Shown: positions 45,584 to 55,950, counted from the stretch's first letter. The stretch: DNA of 64,000 nt from Methylotenera sp. (GCA_002928535.1 PERG01000007.1:47059-111058), one strand, 5' to 3'. Notes: a model not told the origin generated them from the letters alone. Translations and numbers: made by a program.

Positions 45584-47239
45584 TTGAAAACACATCTTAC
45601 CGAATTACTCACTACTGCCGCAAAAACTATTGTTTCCGATGCAGAATTTCATATTCAGCTGGAGCGACCAAAGTCAGCCGAGCATGGCGATTTTGCCACC
45701 AATCTGGCCTTGATGTTAGCCAAACCGCTTAAGCAAAATCCACGTGCGATTGCCACGCAAATCATTGCCGCTTTGCCTGCCAGCGAGTATATCGCCAAAA
45801 CTGAAATTGCCGGCGCTGGCTTTATCAATTTCTTCTTAAGCGCGCAATCCAAACAAAAAGTAGTGTCAGAAATATTGTCTGCCGGTGTAAATTACGGGCG
45901 CAATACTTCCGGCCAACAGCAAAAAGTCCAGGTGGAGTTCGTATCTGCCAATCCAACTGGGCCGTTACATGTGGGCCACGGCCGCGGTGCGGCGGTCGGC
46001 GATTGCCTGGCGCGTTTGCTGGATGCAAACGGCTGGGATGTCACACGTGAGTTTTACTATAACGATGCAGGTGCACAGATCGACAATTTAACGCTATCCG
46101 TCCTGGCACGCTGTAAAGGCATTGCAACGGATGATGCATGTTTTCCGGAAAACGGCTACCGCGGTGAATATATCGCTGATATTGCCCAGGCATTTCTGAA
46201 TAAAGAAACGGTCACCGCAGACGATATGCAGGTAACAGCCAGCGGCGATGTGAATGATGCAGAATCTGTGCGCACTTTTGCTGTGGCTTATTTGCGCCAT
46301 GAGCAGGACTTAGATTTAAAAGCTTTTCAAATCAAATTTGATGTGTTTTCGCTAGAAAGTGCGCTTTATAAAGAAGGAAAAGTGGCACAGACGGTGCAAG
46401 CACTCATCAATAGTGGTCATACTTACGAACAGGACGATGCGCTTTGGTTAAAAAGCACGGATTTTGGCGACGACAAAGACCGTGTAATGCGCAAAACCGA
46501 TGGCGGTTATACCTATTTCGTCCCCGATGTGGCTTATCACCTGGATAAGTGGCAGCGTGGATTCAGCCGTGTAATCAATGAGCAGGGCGCCGATCACCAC
46601 AGTACCATCACCCGCGTGCGTGCCGGTTTACAGGCATTGGATATGGGCATCCCTCAGGGCTGGCCCGATTACGTGCTACACCAGATGGTGACCGTGATGC
46701 GTGGCGGTGAAGAAGTGAAGCTATCAAAACGCGCCGGTAGCTATGTAACCTTACGCGATTTGATCGACGAAGTCGGCTGCGATGCCACGCGGTATTTCCT
46801 CGCGGCTCGTCGTGCAGATTCGCAATTGGTATTCGATATTGACTTGGCCCGTGCACAAACCAATGACAATCCGGTGTATTACATCCAGTATGCACACGCC
46901 CGCATTTGTAGCGTATTGAACCAATGGAGCGGCAATGCTGCCTTACTCGCCAATGTGGATTTAACACCCCTAGTACAAACCCATGAAGCAGCATTAATGC
47001 AGCGCCTGAATGAATACCCTGAAGTAGTGGCCGATGCTGCAACTGAATTGGCGCCGCATACTGTGGCGAACTATCTGAAAGACCTTGCCAGCGACCTGCA
47101 TAGCTATTACAACGAATACAAATTTTTAATTGATGATGAAGCAGTTAAACTGGCACGCTTAAGCTTGATCAGCGCAACACAGCAAGTATTGAAAAATGGC
47201 TTGAATTTATTGGGTGTCAGTGCGCCCGAAAAAATGTAA
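45584..47239 (+). CDS. argS: Arginyl-tRNA synthetase
   Basis: This class I synthetase charges tRNA-Arg. The HIGH motif appears as HVGH (129-132) in [18 protein letters not shown], and the KMSK-like motif as KLSKR in [13 protein letters not shown]. The C-terminal DALR anticodon-binding domain ends in [10 protein letters not shown]. The start appears to be TTG, giving [13 protein letters not shown]; no better ATG is nearby. It is followed 15 bases later by a SPOR-domain gene. Confidence 0.95.
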   Translation: MKTHLTELLTTAAKTIVSDAEFHIQLERPKSAEHGDFATNLALMLAKPLKQNPRAIATQIIAALPASEYIAKTEIAGAGFINFFLSAQSKQKVVSEILSAGVNYGRNTSGQQQKVQVEFVSANPTGPLHVGHGRGAAVGDCLARLLDANGWDVTREFYYNDAGAQIDNLTLSVLARCKGIATDDACFPENGYRGEYIADIAQAFLNKETVTADDMQVTASGDVNDAESVRTFAVAYLRHEQDLDLKAFQIKFDVFSLESALYKEGKVAQTVQALINSGHTYEQDDALWLKSTDFGDDKDRVMRKTDGGYTYFVPDVAYHLDKWQRGFSRVINEQGADHHSTITRVRAGLQALDMGIPQGWPDYVLHQMVTVMRGGEEVKLSKRAGSYVTLRDLIDEVGCDATRYFLAARRADSQLVFDIDLARAQTNDNPVYYIQYAHARICSVLNQWSGNAALLANVDLTPLVQTHEAALMQRLNEYPEVVADAATELAPHTVANYLKDLASDLHSYYNEYKFLIDDEAVKLARLSLISATQQVLKNGLNLLGVSAPEKM

Positions 47240-47254
47240 GGAGTTAGATTAATT

Positions 47255-47851
47255 ATGAGTAGAGATTACAAACCAAGCCCAGAACGAACGAAAAATAACA
47301 ATAAGGGCAACCCTTTTTTAACAGGTTTGTTAATAGGTTTTTTACTGGGCGTCGTAGCATCGCTCAGCGTGGTGATGTTCATCAAAGGGGGCGATAGTCC
47401 TTTTGAAAATAAAAAGGGCATCAGCGCCAAAGATTTATCCCGGGACGGCATCAATACTGATGCTTTACCCACCACTGAAAAGCCAGTAAAAGACCAGGAC
47501 AAAACGCGATTTGATTTTTATACGATTTTGCCAGGTAGCGAAAGCCAAGTGACGGCTGAAGAAGAAAGCAAACTTAAAGAAGACTCTCCTGCACCTGAGG
47601 CCAAGAATAGCTACTTCCTGCAAGTGGGTGCATTTCAAACAGAGGCTGAAGCCGACAATATGAAAGCTAAATTAGCGCTGCAAGGCTTTGAGGCACAAGT
47701 ACAAACGGCAACGATTCCAGAAAAAGGCATTTGGCATCGCGTGCGTGTCGGGCCGCTTAATGATTTGGACCAGATTAATAAAACCAAAACTGAGCTCGCT
47801 ACCAACGGTTTTCAGGCAGATTTGATCAAGGTCAATACCAATAACCAGTAA
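47255..47851 (+). CDS. SPOR-domain (FtsN-like) cell-division protein
   Basis: This 198-residue protein has a single N-terminal membrane helix (about residues 22-43), then a periplasmic linker with the DFYTILPG motif and a C-terminal SPOR domain (YFLQVGAFQTEAEADNMKAKL...WHRVRVGPL) that binds denuded septal peptidoglycan. It resembles betaproteobacterial FtsN-like proteins. It lies between argS and dsbA in one direction. Confidence 0.9.
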   Translation: MSRDYKPSPERTKNNNKGNPFLTGLLIGFLLGVVASLSVVMFIKGGDSPFENKKGISAKDLSRDGINTDALPTTEKPVKDQDKTRFDFYTILPGSESQVTAEEESKLKEDSPAPEAKNSYFLQVGAFQTEAEADNMKAKLALQGFEAQVQTATIPEKGIWHRVRVGPLNDLDQINKTKTELATNGFQADLIKVNTNNQ

Positions 47852-47963
47852 TCACTTTGCGCCAAGGCTGTCAGCGGAATAAAAGCCTTAAGCGTTGAAT
47901 TAAAGCAAAATCTAAAACACGTATCATTACTTAACACTCGCAAGTATTAAAAGGAAAGTTCAG

Positions 47964-48614
47964 ATGAAATTGTCAGTAAAAAAATTATTAGGCGCTGTCA
48001 TGATGTTAGCCGCTTTCAATGTCGCGGCGGAGCCTCAAATCGGCAACGAATTCGATAAAACCGCGCAGGTGATTGCGACCGATAATCCAAACAAAATCGA
48101 AGTCACTGAGGTGTTCTGGTATGGCTGCATCCACTGTTACCAATTGGATCCTGCTTTAAATGCCTGGGTTAAAAAATTACCTGCCGATGTTGTATTCAAG
48201 CGCGTGCCCGGTTTACCGCGTCCTGATTGGGCGCCAATGGCCAAAGCCTATTACGCGTTGGAAGATTTGAAATTGACTGATAAATTGCATGGACCTTTGT
48301 TTGAAGCCGTGCACAAACAAAGAACATTAAATCCCACTAATGAACCAGCTACCATCGACTGGATTACTAAACAAAGCGGTCTTGATAAGAAAAAAGTAGA
48401 AGAAGCGTTTAAATCATTCTCTATGAATAATAAATTGAATCGTGCTGCACAATTTTTCCGCGCTTCTGGTGCTACTGGTGTGCCAAGCTTGGTGATTGAT
48501 GGTCAATACATCACTTCCAGCACCATGGCAGGTGGCAATGATGCAGCATTAAATGTGGCTGACTACATCATCGCCAATGTGCGTGCGGACAAGGCCAAAG
48601 CTGCAAAAAAGTAA
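47964..48614 (+). CDS. dsbA: Thiol:disulfide interchange protein DsbA
   Basis: This periplasmic oxidase inserts disulfide bonds into exported proteins. A signal peptide covers about residues 1-22. The active site is C55-I-H-C58, a variant of the usual CPHC. The cis-proline loop is TGVPSLVIDG. Length is 216 residues. A ribosome site AAAGGAAAG precedes the ATG. The isoleucine in place of proline is uncommon but occurs in other thioredoxin-fold oxidases and would tune redox potential. Confidence 0.93.
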   Translation: MKLSVKKLLGAVMMLAAFNVAAEPQIGNEFDKTAQVIATDNPNKIEVTEVFWYGCIHCYQLDPALNAWVKKLPADVVFKRVPGLPRPDWAPMAKAYYALEDLKLTDKLHGPLFEAVHKQRTLNPTNEPATIDWITKQSGLDKKKVEEAFKSFSMNNKLNRAAQFFRASGATGVPSLVIDGQYITSSTMAGGNDAALNVADYIIANVRADKAKAAKK

Positions 48615-48643
48615 AAAAGGGCGCACTCATCAAGACGAGCGCC

Positions 48644-48673
48644 ACCCAAAAAAGAGACAAACCTTTTTTGGGT
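48644..48673 (+). terminator. First stem-loop after dsbA
   Basis: ACCCAAAAAAG and CTTTTTTGGGT pair over 11 bases around an eight-base loop. It is AT-rich and lacks a T-run, so it is weak as a terminator, but it is symmetrical and close to the stop. Confidence 0.55.
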
Positions 48674-48701
48674 AAATAATTGCAGTAGTCCTAAACTTTA
48701 G

Positions 48702-48734
48702 CCCGTTTTTACCACGTGTAGAAACGGGTTTTTT
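48702..48734 (+). terminator. Terminator before the SDR gene
   Basis: CCCGTTT and AAACGGG arms surround TTACCACGTGTAG, and six T residues follow. This looks like the true intrinsic terminator of the argS-dsbA stretch. Confidence 0.8.
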
Positions 48735-48772
48735 ATGTCTATAATGCAGTCAATCCTTTTTAAGAGTAGGCC

Positions 48773-49564
48773 ATGAAAGTTTTTATCACAGGGGCATCCA
48801 GCGGTATTGGCCAGGCATTAGCAACTGAGTATGCTAAACGATATCCGGGCACCTCTACCATCATTGGCCTCGCTGCAAGACGCAGTGAGCACTTACAAGT
48901 GTTACAAACTACGCTGCAAAATAGCTACCAAGTTACCTGCCTGACATATCCTTTAGACGTGCGGGATCATGGAGCGTTAACGAATTCGGCCACCGATTTT
49001 ATCCAACAATATGGCGCGCCAGATATTGTCATTGCCAACGCTGGGGTCAGCAGTGGTACGCACACCGAGCAAGCTGCAGATACCAGTACTTTTCAAGCAA
49101 TTATGGATATAAATGTGATGGGGCTCGTGCATACCTTCCAGCCATTTATCAAAGCCATGCGAGCACAAGGTCACGGGCAATTGGTGGGTATTGCCAGCGT
49201 TGCGGGCATACGCGGCTTACCCGGCGCAGGGGCTTACAGCGCCAGCAAAGCCGCGGCGATCAGTTATCTAGAAAGCCTACGCGTTGAGATGGCCCCGCTT
49301 AATATTGCTGTTACTACCATTGCACCCGGCTATATCCGCACACCGATGACAGATGTCAATCAATACAAGATGCCGTTTTTGATGGATACAAATATCGCAG
49401 CAGAAAAATTTGTAGACGCTATCGTACGTAAGCGGCGCTTTGTAGTGATCCCTTGGCAGATGGGTGTCGTTGCCAGATTGATGAAATTAATCCCGCCGGT
49501 ATTGTGGGATTGGGCGATGAAAAAGGCCCCCCATAAGCCCAAGCTAGATTGGGATTGGCTATAA
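48773..49564 (+). CDS. Short-chain dehydrogenase/reductase
   Basis: This NAD(P)-dependent oxidoreductase has the cofactor motif TGASSGIG at residues 6-13, NAG at the end of beta-4 (IVIANAGVS), the catalytic serine in GIASVAG and the Y-x3-K motif in YSASKAAA. The C-terminus has an extra segment (LMKLIPPVLWDWAMKKAPHKP). The substrate is unknown. It is monocistronic between terminators. Confidence 0.9.
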   Translation: MKVFITGASSGIGQALATEYAKRYPGTSTIIGLAARRSEHLQVLQTTLQNSYQVTCLTYPLDVRDHGALTNSATDFIQQYGAPDIVIANAGVSSGTHTEQAADTSTFQAIMDINVMGLVHTFQPFIKAMRAQGHGQLVGIASVAGIRGLPGAGAYSASKAAAISYLESLRVEMAPLNIAVTTIAPGYIRTPMTDVNQYKMPFLMDTNIAAEKFVDAIVRKRRFVVIPWQMGVVARLMKLIPPVLWDWAMKKAPHKPKLDWDWL

Positions 49565-49729
49565 ATTTAGCGCCTAAGTCTAACGCAATCTGATTGACTC
49601 ATGTAGGAATATGCTGATTGTATTTTGCCTGTTATAGCGAGAACATTCGCAACACCAGTCTTTCTAAGCAATTGTTTGTAAGAAGGATTTAACCAACCTA
49701 TTGTGTCTAAAATCACTTAAGCTTCCCTC

Positions 49730-50338
49730 ATGCGTGAAATATCCCAACTGATTGCCTGTGAACATTGCGACGCTGTATTTAAAAAGCTAACGCTGGCGAA
49801 TGGCGAAATTGCGCGATGCTTACGCTGCGGTAACGAACTGGATCGCAATGCCCAAGAGCGGCATCGTCACTTACTGCCACTCACCATTGCCAGTCTCATT
49901 ATTTTTGTCATTGCCAATAGTTTTCCTATTGTGGAAATGGAATTACAGGGTTTGCACAGCCAGACCACTTTGATTGGTGCAGTTGTCTCGCTGGCCACTG
50001 AAGGTATTTCAATGGTGGCCTTGTTAGTTATGGCAACGACGATCTTGTTCCCGTTTATGCAAATGCTGATCTTGTTTTACCTGTTAGTACCCTCAAAAAA
50101 TCCCGATGAACGACCCGGCTTCAGTCTATTGATACGCATGATGCAAACGCTGCGTCCCTGGGGCATGATAGAAGTATTTTTGTTAGGTGTATTGGTGGCG
50201 CTAATCAAACTATCCAATATGGCGACCATTATTCCCGGCATAGCCTTATGGGCATTTTGCATGCTCACTATAATGCTCACCGTTGTAGTGTCATTTAACC
50301 CGCGCTACCTATGGCAACTGGAAGAGTCAGGGCAGTAG
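49730..50338 (+). CDS. pqiA: PqiA family membrane protein, first half
   Basis: PqiA proteins are inner-membrane partners of the PqiB MCE tunnel, which moves lipids between membranes. E. coli PqiA is one protein with two related halves; here each half is its own gene. This one has a zinc ribbon (C10, C13, C30, C33) and four membrane helices. The next PqiA gene begins one base after the stop codon. No clear ribosome site is visible. The set pqiA-pqiA-pqiB-pqiC is a tight operon. Confidence 0.88.
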   Translation: MREISQLIACEHCDAVFKKLTLANGEIARCLRCGNELDRNAQERHRHLLPLTIASLIIFVIANSFPIVEMELQGLHSQTTLIGAVVSLATEGISMVALLVMATTILFPFMQMLILFYLLVPSKNPDERPGFSLLIRMMQTLRPWGMIEVFLLGVLVALIKLSNMATIIPGIALWAFCMLTIMLTVVVSFNPRYLWQLEESGQ

Positions 50339-50339
50339 C

Positions 50340-51074
50340 ATGGCTAAAACTTACACCAGCATGGCTACCCCAGATGATGCGCAAAACATGCGCTTTATTA
50401 CTGCTACGGCGATGGGTTTGCTGTCCTGCCATCAATGCGGCAAATTATGGCAAGATGCAGCGCAGGGCCAACGTTGCGCCCACTGTAATGCCACACTGCA
50501 TAGTCGCAAGCCGGATAGCATCAACCGCACCTGGGCGCTACTGATTACGGCCTGCATTATGTATATTCCGGCTAATATGCTCCCGGTAATGGTCACCAGC
50601 ACATTTTTTGAGTCACATCAGGACACGATCATGAGTGGCATCATCTTCTTTTGGGTGTCAGGTGAGTGGGGATTAGCCGCAGTGGTTTTTATCGCCAGCT
50701 TTCTAGTGCCTTTGCTTAAACTCAGCTCATTGTTTATATTGCTCATCAGCGCTCAGCAAAAAAGCACTTGGCGCCAATTGGAACGGGCCAAGTTGTACCG
50801 CATGATAGAACTGATTGGCCGCTGGTCGATGCTGGATGTATTTGTCGTGTCGCTACTGGTCGGCTTGGTGCAGATGCAAGGATTTGCCCAGATCACTGCC
50901 GGTATTGGTATTGTGGCATTTGGTGCTGTAGTGGTATTTACCATGCTGGCTTCCATCAGCTTTGACCCGCGCTTGATATGGGATAATGAGCAAGTTACCG
51001 TTGACGCAGAACGACTGGCAGTTTTTGACAACACGATGGACGGCATTGCTGAGTCTCAAAAAGGAACACAATGA
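50340..51074 (+). CDS. pqiA: PqiA family membrane protein, second half
   Basis: This is the second PqiA half, with its own zinc ribbon (C30, C33, C46, C49) and four helices. The block FFWVSGEWGLAAVVFIAS and the helix MIELIGRWSMLDVFVVSLLVGLVQM are typical PqiA features. The stop codon overlaps the pqiB start (ATGA), so translation is coupled. Confidence 0.88.
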   Translation: MAKTYTSMATPDDAQNMRFITATAMGLLSCHQCGKLWQDAAQGQRCAHCNATLHSRKPDSINRTWALLITACIMYIPANMLPVMVTSTFFESHQDTIMSGIIFFWVSGEWGLAAVVFIASFLVPLLKLSSLFILLISAQQKSTWRQLERAKLYRMIELIGRWSMLDVFVVSLLVGLVQMQGFAQITAGIGIVAFGAVVVFTMLASISFDPRLIWDNEQVTVDAERLAVFDNTMDGIAESQKGTQ

Positions 51075-52762
51075 GTCAAGAAGAAATTAACCAAGAATCG
51101 CAAAAAAATACTAGCCCAACTCCTCACTTAGCGTCGCCCAGGCGTGAACGGCAACGCGATTGGGTGCCTTCGCTGGTCTGGCTGGTGCCTATCATTGCCG
51201 CGGTGATCGGAATTGCACTGATGGTCAAGATTGTGGTTGATCGCGGTCCCGAAATCACGATCTCGTTTCGTAGTGGCGAGGGCTTGGAAGCAGGCAAAAC
51301 CAAGGTGAAATATAAAGAAGTCGATATTGGCGAAGTGCGGACGATCAAACTCAGTAAAGACCGTTCGCAAGTATTGGTGACTGTGCAACTATCCAAAGAT
51401 GCCGACAGCTTTACTGCTGTAGATACGCATTTTTGGGTGGTGCGGCCGCGCCTGGGTGCCTCTGGCATTTCAGGCTTAGGCACTTTGCTTTCAGGCGCTT
51501 ATATCGGCGCAGATGCCGGTACTTCAGAAGAAACCACCAAAAAATTCACCGGCTTGGAAGTCCAACCTACCGTCACACGTGACGCTTCAGGCAAGCAGTT
51601 CAAGCTGCATGCCAGTGATCTGGGCTCACTGGATGTAGGCTCGCCGATTTTCTACCGCCGTATCAAGGTCGGCCAAGTATCCGCCTATGATCTGGATACT
51701 GATGGCAAGGGCGTGACACTGCGCATTTTTATCGACTCACCTTATGATAAGTTTGTCGGTATTAATACCCGTTTCTGGCATGCCAGCGGTGTGGATATCC
51801 AAGTGGATTCCAGCGGACTTAAAGTGAATACGCAATCCCTAGCCAGTGTGGTACTGGGCGGTTTGGCATTCCAATCCATCGATGACGATCCGGGCACATT
51901 GTCCCAGGAAAACACCGCATTCCTATTGGCGCAAAACCAACGACAGGCATTTCAGCCGCCCGATGGCCGTTCGGTCACAGCAGTTATGCATTTCAATCAA
52001 TCGATACGCGGGTTAGCACCAGGCGCGCCGGTTGATTTCCGAGGTGTCGTACTGGGTGAAGTGAAGTCGGTAGGCATTGAATGGGACCCAATTCGCCGCG
52101 AATTCGATATGCCTGTGGTTATTGAAGTCTTTCCTGCCAGACTGGGGCGTAAATATGCCAAGGATCAGGCGCAGTCGCCCTATACACAACAGCAACGTGT
52201 CCAGTTTATGGTCAGCCGGGGCTTGCGTGCGCAGTTACGCACGGCCAACTTGCTAACAGGCCAACTGTATGTAGCACTCGATTTCTTCCCTAAAGCGCCC
52301 AAAGTAGCGGCACTAGAAGGCGTCATAATTGAAGTGCCCACCGTGCCAAATGACCTGGACGAGTTGCAGTCACAGATTGCCAGCATTGCCACTAAACTCA
52401 ATAAAGTACCGTTTGAGGAAATTGGCCGCGATGTGCAGACTTCCTTGGCCACCTTGAATAAAACCTTGATCACGGCCGAAAAACTGGCGCAAACGCTGAA
52501 CCAGGATGTGGCGCCGGAAGTGGCTGCAGCCATGAAAGACGTGCGCAAAACGCTGGATAATGCCGACCGTACGTTAGCGAACGCAGACCAGACGTTGTCG
52601 AGTGCTGAACGCACCTTGTCCGAAGATGCACCACTGCAACAGGATTTACGGCAAACGCTGCAGGAGTTATCGCGTGCTGCGGCCTCTGTGAAAGTGCTCA
52701 CCGATTATTTAGAGCAACATCCGGAATCGCTAATTCGCGGCAAAGCGCTGGATAATCCTTAA
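51071..52762 (+). CDS. pqiB: PqiB, MCE-domain intermembrane lipid transport protein
   Basis: This is a membrane-anchored MCE protein that builds a tunnel across the periplasm. A single N-terminal helix (about residues 32-56) is followed by three MCE domains (about 57-150, 175-270 and 305-420), each with the core pattern of a pore-lining loop such as GLEAGKTKVKYKEVDIGEV. The C-terminal part (430-563) is helical, with repeated DNADRTLANADQTLSSAERTL-type heptads. It is typical of PqiB rather than MlaD, which has a single MCE domain. Confidence 0.94.
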   Translation: MSQEEINQESQKNTSPTPHLASPRRERQRDWVPSLVWLVPIIAAVIGIALMVKIVVDRGPEITISFRSGEGLEAGKTKVKYKEVDIGEVRTIKLSKDRSQVLVTVQLSKDADSFTAVDTHFWVVRPRLGASGISGLGTLLSGAYIGADAGTSEETTKKFTGLEVQPTVTRDASGKQFKLHASDLGSLDVGSPIFYRRIKVGQVSAYDLDTDGKGVTLRIFIDSPYDKFVGINTRFWHASGVDIQVDSSGLKVNTQSLASVVLGGLAFQSIDDDPGTLSQENTAFLLAQNQRQAFQPPDGRSVTAVMHFNQSIRGLAPGAPVDFRGVVLGEVKSVGIEWDPIRREFDMPVVIEVFPARLGRKYAKDQAQSPYTQQQRVQFMVSRGLRAQLRTANLLTGQLYVALDFFPKAPKVAALEGVIIEVPTVPNDLDELQSQIASIATKLNKVPFEEIGRDVQTSLATLNKTLITAEKLAQTLNQDVAPEVAAAMKDVRKTLDNADRTLANADQTLSSAERTLSEDAPLQQDLRQTLQELSRAAASVKVLTDYLEQHPESLIRGKALDNP

Positions 52763-52810
52763 AGATTTACTGCTCAGGTTTATTTTGAAAGTATAGGAAA
52801 TGGGAAACTA

Positions 52811-53449
52811 ATGAATTTCACGCAATTTACAGTATTCATATTGGCGGCGATGTTAGCCGCTTGTGCCACCCCGACTAATAACATGCGCTTTTATTCCCTA
52901 GCTAATGCCAGTTCCTCCAAAAGCCTGACCGAAAAAGTCTCTTCAAACACGCCTGGGATCGCTATTGAGGTTTTGCCGGTGAATGTACCGGAGCGCCTGA
53001 AACGACCGCAACTCGTGATTACTTCTAAAAACTCTAGCCAATTGAAAATCCTGGAACAGGATCGCTGGGCATCCTCTTTCAATGACGAATTGCAGGATGC
53101 TTTTGTCAGCGGGCTGAGTCAACAGCTCAACGCCATCGATATTTCGCGCGGCGGCCGAATCGCGAATCAGCCTACATACCGCATTGCCATTGTGTTACAG
53201 CAATTTAATGCGACACCCGGCGATCAGGTCCAAGCCACTTTTGGCTGGACGATTACACGTTTAAACGCAGATGCACGTTCTTCTGAAGTCCGCGCACTAT
53301 CATGTCAAGCCAATATCAGTAAAGCGGTTGCAGGTGACATTGATGCGGTGGTCACAGGGGCTAAAGAGATAATTACAGAAGCGATTCAGGACATAGCCGC
53401 AAATGTTAATAGTCTCAATAACGGTGAAACAGCCAAATGCACTAGCTAA
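52811..53449 (+). CDS. pqiC: PqiC, outer-membrane lipoprotein of the Pqi system
   Basis: This is a lipoprotein of the PqiC/ABC-type auxiliary lipoprotein family. The lipobox LAAC gives the lipidated C18. The family block SLANASSSK...IEVLPVNVPERLKRPQLV is visible. It is thought to dock the PqiB tunnel at the outer membrane. It follows pqiB by 48 bases. Confidence 0.9.
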   Translation: MNFTQFTVFILAAMLAACATPTNNMRFYSLANASSSKSLTEKVSSNTPGIAIEVLPVNVPERLKRPQLVITSKNSSQLKILEQDRWASSFNDELQDAFVSGLSQQLNAIDISRGGRIANQPTYRIAIVLQQFNATPGDQVQATFGWTITRLNADARSSEVRALSCQANISKAVAGDIDAVVTGAKEIITEAIQDIAANVNSLNNGETAKCTS

Positions 53450-53591
53450 ATAACCTAGAAGTCTGCAAAATTAAGGCTAATGATTGTTTGCCTATTATCG
53501 CTAGCTTTCAAATAAGCCGAGAACTAGGCATTCCGACGAAGACAATACTTTGAGTACGGCAAGTCAGAATAACAATGTTATCGGCTTATAC

Positions 53592-55256
53592 TCACCTAGT
53601 GATTGGTTTGTAGCGTATACGTTTAGGTTTGGCTCCCTCTTCACCCAGTCGTTTTTTCTTGTCTGCTTCGTACTCTTGATAGTTCCCGTTAAAGAACGTC
53701 CATTGCGAATCGCCTTCGGCCGCCAAGATATGCGTTGCGATCCGGTCCAGGAACCAGCGATCATGCGAGATCACTAGCACGCAGCCGGCAAATTCCAGCA
53801 AAGCATCTTCCAAGGCGCGCAAAGTTTCCACATCCAGGTCGTTTGAAGGTTCATCCAGTAGCAAGACATTGCCGCCAGAAATCAACGTTTTAGCTAAATG
53901 TAAACGACCGCGTTCACCGCCGGATAATTGACCAACGATCTTCTGCTGGTCACCGCCCTTGAAGTTGAAGCGGCCAATGTAAGCACGGCTTGGTGTTTCA
54001 TAGCGCCCCACCGTTAAAATATCCGATCCGTTTGCGATTTCTTCAAACACCGTTTTGGTGTTGCCTAAATCATCACGGCTTTGGTCTACATAAGCCAATT
54101 TAACCGTTTGCCCGATATTGACTTCACCACTATCAGGTGTTTCTAAGCCCATAATCATTTTAAAGAGCGTTGATTTACCCGCGCCGTTCGGGCCGATAAT
54201 GCCGACTATCGCACCGGCAGGAATGCTGAAGCTCAAGTTATCAATCAATAACCGGTCTTTAAATGCTTTAGAGACATTCTTAAATTCGATGACCTGATCG
54301 CCCAAACGCTCCCCAGCAGGGATGAAAATTTCCTGCGTTTCGTTGCGTTTTTGGTATTCTGCACTGGCTAATTCTTCGTAGCGGGCAATACGCGATTTAC
54401 TTTTAGCCTGGCGCGCTTTCGGGTTTTGGCGCACCCATTCCAGCTCGGTATTCAAAGCTTTACGACGCGCTGACTCTTGTGACTCTTCTTGTTTTAAGCG
54501 CTCCTGCTTTTGATCCAGCCAGCTGGAGTAATTGCCTTTCCAAGGAATACCCTGGCCGCGATCCAACTCTAAAATCCATTCCGCGGCGTTATCCAGGAAG
54601 TAGCGGTCATGCGTCACTGCCACCACGGTGCCTGGGAAGCGCACCAGGAACTGCTCTAGCCATTCCACAGATTCTGCATCCAAATGGTTGGTCGGTTCAT
54701 CCAGCAATAGCATGTCCGGTTTGGATAGCAACAATTTGCACAAGGCCACGCGACGTTTTTCACCACCGGAAAGCGGACCAATCCTCGCATCCCAAGGTGG
54801 CAGGCGCAATGCATCAGCTGCGATTTCCAACTGGGTAGTTAAATCTGAGCCACTGGCCGCGATGATGTTTTCCCACTTGGCTTGCTCTTCAGCCAGTTTG
54901 TCGAAATCCGCATCTGGTTCTGCATATGCAGCATAAACCGCTTCTAATTTGGCTTGTGCTTCCATTACTTCACCCATGCCGGATTCCACTTCCTGGCGCA
55001 CGGTTTTATCTGGATCTAGCTGCGGTTCCTGCGGCAAATAGCCAATCGTCATATTGGGCTGATGCTGTACTTCGCCTTCATATTCCTTATCCACATTCGC
55101 CATGATGCGCAGCACGGTAGATTTACCGGAGCCGTTCAACCCCAGCAGACCAATTTTGGCGCCGGGGAAAAATGATAAGGAAATATCTTTGATGATTTGC
55201 CGTTTAGGCGGCACGATTTTGCTCACGCGGAGCATCGACATTACATATTGAGCCAT
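53592..55256 (-). CDS. ettA: Energy-dependent translational throttle protein EttA (ABC-F)
   Basis: This is a soluble ABC-F ATPase that binds the ribosomal E site and adjusts translation with energy level. It has two ABC domains, with Walker A motifs LGLNGSGKST and IGPNGAGKST, signatures LSGGEKRRVAL and LSGGERGRLHL, and a linker rich in K/R and E (QNPKARQAKSKSRIARYEEL) that contacts the ribosome. The C-terminal KKKRLGEEGAKPKRIRYKP is typical. It is convergent with the pqi operon. Confidence 0.97.
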   Translation of the reverse strand: MAQYVMSMLRVSKIVPPKRQIIKDISLSFFPGAKIGLLGLNGSGKSTVLRIMANVDKEYEGEVQHQPNMTIGYLPQEPQLDPDKTVRQEVESGMGEVMEAQAKLEAVYAAYAEPDADFDKLAEEQAKWENIIAASGSDLTTQLEIAADALRLPPWDARIGPLSGGEKRRVALCKLLLSKPDMLLLDEPTNHLDAESVEWLEQFLVRFPGTVVAVTHDRYFLDNAAEWILELDRGQGIPWKGNYSSWLDQKQERLKQEESQESARRKALNTELEWVRQNPKARQAKSKSRIARYEELASAEYQKRNETQEIFIPAGERLGDQVIEFKNVSKAFKDRLLIDNLSFSIPAGAIVGIIGPNGAGKSTLFKMIMGLETPDSGEVNIGQTVKLAYVDQSRDDLGNTKTVFEEIANGSDILTVGRYETPSRAYIGRFNFKGGDQQKIVGQLSGGERGRLHLAKTLISGGNVLLLDEPSNDLDVETLRALEDALLEFAGCVLVISHDRWFLDRIATHILAAEGDSQWTFFNGNYQEYEADKKKRLGEEGAKPKRIRYKPITR

Positions 55257-55348
55257 GATGGGTTGCTTGACTGATAAAAAACGTTAGCTTACTGGAAACA
55301 CCGTTAGTTTGATATGCCGGGTTTACTAACTTAAGGGACTTTAGTTAT

Positions 55349-55375
55349 AAAAAAGGAGGCGCTATAGCGCCTCCA
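55349..55375 (-). terminator. Terminator downstream of hsp20
   Basis: GGAGGCGC-TATA-GCGCCTCC is a perfect hairpin followed on the minus strand by TTTTTT. It is about 110 bases after the hsp20 stop codon and 93 before ettA, both on the minus strand. Confidence 0.8.
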
Positions 55376-55485
55376 TACTTTTAATACTTACTACTTACGA
55401 CTTACTTATCTGGCTGCCTTGAATTTTAGCCTGACTGGCTTGAATTTAGCTAGCCAGCGAGCTAGTCGTGATTGCGTAAGTAAAC

Positions 55486-55950
55486 TTAAGCCGCCTTTTT
55501 TTCAATTAACTGGCGGTCATTGGCCGCTTCGATCTGCACTTTGCGTGGTTTCAAGGCTTCAGGCACCTCTCTTACCAGTTCAATATGCAGCAAGCCGTTT
55601 TCCAATTTGGCTTTAGTGACTTTTACATGGTCAGCCAACTGGAATTTATGTTCAAAATCCCGTGCTGCAATACCACGGTGTAGGTAAGTCACCTCGTTCT
55701 CATTTTCACCGCGATTTTCTTTGCGGCCGGCAACTCGAAGTGATTGCTGTTCGGATTCAATTTCCAATTCAGACTCATTGAACCCGGCAACTGCCATGAC
55801 GATTCGATAACTATCTTCACTCAATAACTCGATGTTATAGGGTGGATAGCTGATCTCAGCTTCATTACGTTGTGCATCGTTCAATAGCCTTGCTAAACGG
55901 TCAAAGCCAATTGCTGAACGATAAAGTGGACTTAAATCATAAGTACGCAT
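55486..55950 (-). CDS. Small heat-shock protein (Hsp20/IbpA family)
   Basis: This is an ATP-independent holdase that binds unfolding proteins. The alpha-crystallin domain (about residues 36-128) contains the IbpA-like start YPPYNIELLSEDSYRIVMAVAGF, and the closing motif A-x-L-x-N-G-L-L (AKLENGLLHIEL). AAAGGATAAA lies before the ATG. The 5' leader shows no clear heat-shock sigma-32 promoter or ROSE element. Confidence 0.95.
   Translation of the reverse strand: MRTYDLSPLYRSAIGFDRLARLLNDAQRNEAEISYPPYNIELLSEDSYRIVMAVAGFNESELEIESEQQSLRVAGRKENRGENENEVTYLHRGIAARDFEHKFQLADHVKVTKAKLENGLLHIELVREVPEALKPRKVQIEAANDRQLIEKKAA

Noticed and set aside
53550..53777. Plus-strand frame over the C-terminus of ettA
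   Set aside because: It overlaps a well-conserved ABC-F gene on the other strand and has no ribosome site.
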